Positions 12,890 through 14,998 of a stretch of 14,998 bases of DNA are shown here, piece after piece. The DNA comes from Chloroflexota bacterium (GTDB lineage Bacteria > Chloroflexota > Limnocylindria > P2-11E), in assembly GCA_013695575.1 (NCBI GenBank), contig JACDAF010000238.1, forward strand, positions 1 to 14,998. The letters run 5' to 3'. The notes under the pieces were generated by a model, which had not been told where the DNA came from, did not search any database, and saw nothing but the letters and a program-made list of their open reading frames with translations. Position numbers and translations under genes: made by a program. The stretch's first letter is position 1. Each line of letters opens with the position of its first letter.

Positions 12890-14261
12890 GATCGGGCCTC
12901 ACGAAGCGCCCGTAGCCGGGATCCGCGACGGACCGGCCATCGCGATACACGATGCGCCCTCGCACCAAGGTCGCGTGGATCAGCCCGCGAAACGTGCGCC
13001 CGAGGTACGGGCTCTGCCCGCTGCGCGTCTCCAGCGCGGCCGGTTCGAGGGTCCACTTCTGCCGCACGTCGAGCAGGACGATGTCGGCGTCGGACCCCGC
13101 CGCGATCCTGCCCTTCCGCGGCCAGAGGCCGAGGCGCTGCGCCGGCCTGGCTGCGAGCCGCCAGGCGATGAAGCCGAGGATCGCCGCCGGGTCGGGGGTC
13201 CCGGCGGCCCGCCGCAGCGCCGCGCTGAGCATCGACGGCAGCAGCGACTGCACGCCGGTCACACCGCCCCACGCCGCGAAGGCGTCGGGAGCCTGCTTCG
13301 ACTCCGCCGCGCAGGGCGAGTGATCCGACGCAACGAGGTCGATGCGTCCGCCGAGCAGCGCCTCCCACAGCGCCTCGCGTTCGCGGCTGCTCCGGATCGG
13401 CGGGGCGCACTTCAGCGCAGCGCCGGCGCGACGGAGGTCGTCGTCATCGAACACGAGGTAGTGCGGGCACGTCTCGACGGAGACATCGACCCCAGCCGAG
13501 CGGGACAGCGCGACCACGTCGAGCGCCGCCGCGCTCGAGAGGTGCACGACATGGAGGGACGCGCCGGTCGCCTTCGCCGCGGCGCAGGCTCGCGCGACCG
13601 CACGGCGTTCGGCCTCGACGGGGCGCGAGGACGACCAGGCGTCGAGGTCGCGCGGTGCCTGGCGGAGCGCGGCCGTGGTCGCCTCGCGCACGAGGGCCTC
13701 GTCCTCGCAGTGGAGCGCCACGAGCAGACCGGTCGCCTTCGCGGCGGCAAGAGCATCGCCGAGTGCGGCGCCTGGGAGGCTTGGGAACTCGGGCACGCCG
13801 CTGTCGCAGAGGAAGCCCTTCACTCCGACCGCACCACGCTCCGCGAGCTCGCGGAGCGGGGGGCGATCGGCGCTCACGAGGCCGCCCCAGAGCGCGAAGT
13901 CGACGACGGAGGAGCGCTCCGCGGCCGCCCGCTTGGCATCGAAGGAGACGCCGTCGAGCGTGGGCGGCAGCGAGTTGAGCGGCATATCGACGACCGTCGT
14001 CGTCCCGCCGGACGCGGCGCCGCGGCTCCCCCGCTCCCAGCCTTCCCACACGGTCCGGCCCGGCTCGTTGAAATGGACGTGTGCGTCGACGGCGCCGGGC
14101 AGCGCGTACAGACCGCGCGCATCGATCTCCTCGTCCGCATCCGCTGCCCCGGGCTCGACGAGCGCCGCGACGCGCCCGCCGCGGATCAGCACATCACGCG
14201 GCAAGGCGCCGTCGGAAATCACCGTGGCACCGCGGATCGCGAGGTCGAACGTACGGGCCAC
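12882..14261 (-). CDS. allB: Allantoinase (cyclic amidohydrolase)
   Basis: This 459-residue protein opens the hydantoin ring of allantoin to give allantoate, using a binuclear metal centre. The metal ligands are H61 and H63 (DAHVHFNEPG), the likely carboxylated K148 (GVKGFLCDSG), H184 (ALHCED), H240 (HVVHLSS) and D313 (ASDHSPC). The MPLNSLPPT segment at 93-101 is the allantoinase-type version of the loop, as opposed to dihydroorotase or hydantoinase forms. ETCPHYL at 263-269 and KCAPPIR at 284-290 are also classic. GTG 14261 was chosen because it shares one base with the DUF3830 stop (TAGTG) and gives the normal short N-terminus (ARTFDLAIRGATVI). It sits in a tight operon with purine-oxidising genes and opposite HIU hydrolase, which supports a urate/allantoin role. 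Confidence 0.93.
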   Translation of the reverse strand: MARTFDLAIRGATVISDGALPRDVLIRGGRVAALVEPGAADADEEIDARGLYALPGAVDAHVHFNEPGRTVWEGWERGSRGAASGGTTTVVDMPLNSLPPTLDGVSFDAKRAAAERSSVVDFALWGGLVSADRPPLRELAERGAVGVKGFLCDSGVPEFPSLPGAALGDALAAAKATGLLVALHCEDEALVREATTAALRQAPRDLDAWSSSRPVEAERRAVARACAAAKATGASLHVVHLSSAAALDVVALSRSAGVDVSVETCPHYLVFDDDDLRRAGAALKCAPPIRSSREREALWEALLGGRIDLVASDHSPCAAESKQAPDAFAAWGGVTGVQSLLPSMLSAALRRAAGTPDPAAILGFIAWRLAARPAQRLGLWPRKGRIAAGSDADIVLLDVRQKWTLEPAALETRSGQSPYLGRTFRGLIHATLVRGRIVYRDGRSVADPGYGRFVRPDRG

Positions 14262-14674
14262 TACCCCTCGCGGATGCGGAAGTCCTGCGCGCCCTCCCAC
14301 AGCACCAGGCGACCCAGGTCGGCCAGCCGTTCGGCACCATGCGTCACGGTGGCGAAGTGGTTGCCGGCGAGCTGCCCCACCTTGCTGGCGAAGCGGGTGG
14401 GGCCGTACGGGAGGAGGATCTCCATCTCGGAGATGCCGCCGGGGTAGACGAGGATCTGACCGGGCGCGGGAAAGCTCGTGTGATTCTCGTGGTCGATGCC
14501 GATGCGGCGGTCGCCCATGGGGACCCACGCCGCCTCGCCGCTCCATCGCACATGGATGATCCGGCTGTCGAACGGGAGCAGCGTCCGCACCGCGGCGCAC
14601 GTCTTCGGCGCCGCCTCTTCCTCCAGCCGCGCCGTGAAGCGAAAGGGCCCCGCTTCGATGGTGAGGGTGCGCAC
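14261..14674 (-). CDS. DUF3830 family protein (cyclophilin-like fold), possible purine or hydantoin role
   Basis: This 137-residue protein, from GTG 14674, is recognised as DUF3830-like by overall pattern: an N-terminal strand pair (RTLTIEAGPFRFTARL), AAVRTLLPFDSRIIHVRWSGEAAWVP at about 27-52, then PGQILVYPGGISEMEILLPYGPTRF and ATVTHGAERLADLG. The family is predicted to have a cyclophilin-like barrel and has no proven reaction. It is the first gene of the allantoinase-xanthine dehydrogenase operon, joined to allantoinase by a one-base stop/start overlap. A function in handling a urate-pathway or hydantoin-type intermediate is therefore plausible but unproven. GTG 14683 would add three residues. 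The open frame continues upstream to 14941 antisense to HIU hydrolase, and that part is rejected as coding. Confidence 0.72.
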   Translation of the reverse strand: MRTLTIEAGPFRFTARLEEEAAPKTCAAVRTLLPFDSRIIHVRWSGEAAWVPMGDRRIGIDHENHTSFPAPGQILVYPGGISEMEILLPYGPTRFASKVGQLAGNHFATVTHGAERLADLGRLVLWEGAQDFRIREG

Positions 14675-14683
14675 CAGCGGCAC

Positions 14684-14689
14684 GATAAT
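14684..14689 (+). promoter_or_regulatory. -10 element of a leaderless promoter for HIU hydrolase
   Basis: GATAAT matches five of six bases of TATAAT and ends six bases before ATG 14696, so transcription should begin at or next to the start codon. No Shine-Dalgarno is present. No clear -35 is seen; it would have to lie inside the opposing DUF3830 gene. Confidence 0.55.
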
Positions 14690-14690
14690 G
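14685..14690 (-). promoter_or_regulatory. Possible -10 element of the DUF3830-allantoinase-xanthine dehydrogenase operon
   Basis: On the minus strand CATTAT (14690-14685) overlaps the -10 of the divergent gene and ends ten bases before GTG 14674. Transcription starting 6-7 bases downstream would give a leader of about four bases. The -35 would lie inside the HIU hydrolase gene. The match is moderate and the assignment rests mainly on the very short divergent gap. Confidence 0.35.
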
Positions 14691-14695
14691 CCGCC

Positions 14696-14992
14696 ATGGC
14701 GAACGCGACCGTCTCCACGCACGTGCTCGACACCGCGTTCGGCAAGCCCCGGGCGGGCATTCGCGTCGCGCTCTTCCAGGGCGATCACCTGGTCGCTGAC
14801 GGCCAGACCGACGACGACGGCCGGATCCGCTCGCTCGGGAACGACCTCGAGCCGGGCGACTACCGGCTCGTGTTCACGCTCGCCGGCGGCTTCTTCCACG
14901 AGATCGCGCTCGTCGTGCGTCTCGAGAGCGGGCACTACCACGTGCCGCTGCTCCTCTCACCATTCGGGGCGACGACGTACCGTGGCAGCTAG
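14696..14992 (+). CDS. 5-Hydroxyisourate hydrolase (transthyretin-like)
   Basis: This 98-residue protein is a transthyretin-related HIU hydrolase, which converts 5-hydroxyisourate (the product of urate oxidase) to OHCU. The N-terminal STHVLDTAFGKP at 7-18 carries H9. DDGRIRSL at 41-47 carries the conserved Arg region. The C-terminal YHVPLLLSPFGATTYRGS at 81-98 holds H82 and the diagnostic YRGS end. The tyrosine commonly seen in the SPFGYTTY stretch is A92 here. Length is that of a cytoplasmic, signal-less form. It is divergent from the allantoinase operon, with only 21 bp between the two start codons, and has a leaderless-type promoter. The family assignment is secure. The upstream urate oxidase is not in view. 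Confidence 0.95.
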   Translation: MANATVSTHVLDTAFGKPRAGIRVALFQGDHLVADGQTDDDGRIRSLGNDLEPGDYRLVFTLAGGFFHEIALVVRLESGHYHVPLLLSPFGATTYRGS

Positions 14993-14998
14993 CGGCGC

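Noticed and set aside
12750..14447. Long plus-strand open frame opposite allantoinase
   Set aside because: It is a shadow of the allantoinase and deaminase genes, whose active-site residues are intact on the minus strand.
14675..14941. N-terminal extension of the DUF3830 frame
   Set aside because: It is antisense to HIU hydrolase and low in hydrophobic residues. Family similarity begins only at about 14674.
1..14998. CRISPR arrays, tRNA/rRNA genes, transposases, integrases or prophage genes
   Set aside because: No regularly spaced repeats, cloverleaf-like sequences or mobile-element proteins were found by reading either strand.

Overview
The window is very GC-rich and densely packed, with many GTG/TTG starts, 1-8 nt gene overlaps and several genes whose -10-like hexamer sits six bases before the start codon (apparently leaderless). 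This suits a free-living, probably soil or sediment, high-GC bacterium such as a Chloroflexota- or Actinomycetota-type lineage. The lineage is inferred from style only; no marker gene is present.

Region 1 (1-4401, minus strand) is one operon. In transcription order it encodes a hygromycin-phosphotransferase-like kinase, an acyl-CoA dehydrogenase, a CaiB/BaiF family CoA-transferase, a CitE-type CoA lyase, and a MaoC-type hydratase cut off by the window edge. Four of the five are successive steps of a CoA-thioester pathway: activate, oxidise, hydrate, cleave. A small kinase at its head is unexpected. The dehydrogenase lacks the usual C-terminal catalytic glutamate motif, and the hydratase has Asn where the family motif has Asp.

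Region 2 (4402-6229, plus strand) starts with a 139-bp divergent intergenic region carrying a pair of operator-like palindromes. It is followed by a KDPG/KHG aldolase and a secreted TolB-like (PD40) beta-propeller protein.

Region 3 (6275-7486, minus strand) holds a DinB-family protein and a VapBC-like pair (PIN toxin and AbrB/MazE-type antitoxin). The antitoxin promoter has a perfect inverted repeat overlapping its -10. Region 4 (about 7515-7945) is a frameshifted remnant of a membrane-anchored protein.

Region 5 (7932-14992) is a purine/urate catabolism locus. A minus-strand operon encodes, in order, a DUF3830 protein, allantoinase, a COG0402 amidohydrolase (probable purine deaminase), and the FAD, 2Fe-2S and molybdopterin subunits of a xanthine dehydrogenase-type enzyme. 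Divergently, only about 21 bp away, lies 5-hydroxyisourate hydrolase. Together these would take guanine/xanthine to urate, then hydroxyisourate to OHCU, and allantoin to allantoate. Urate oxidase and OHCU decarboxylase are not in the window and may lie beyond 14998.
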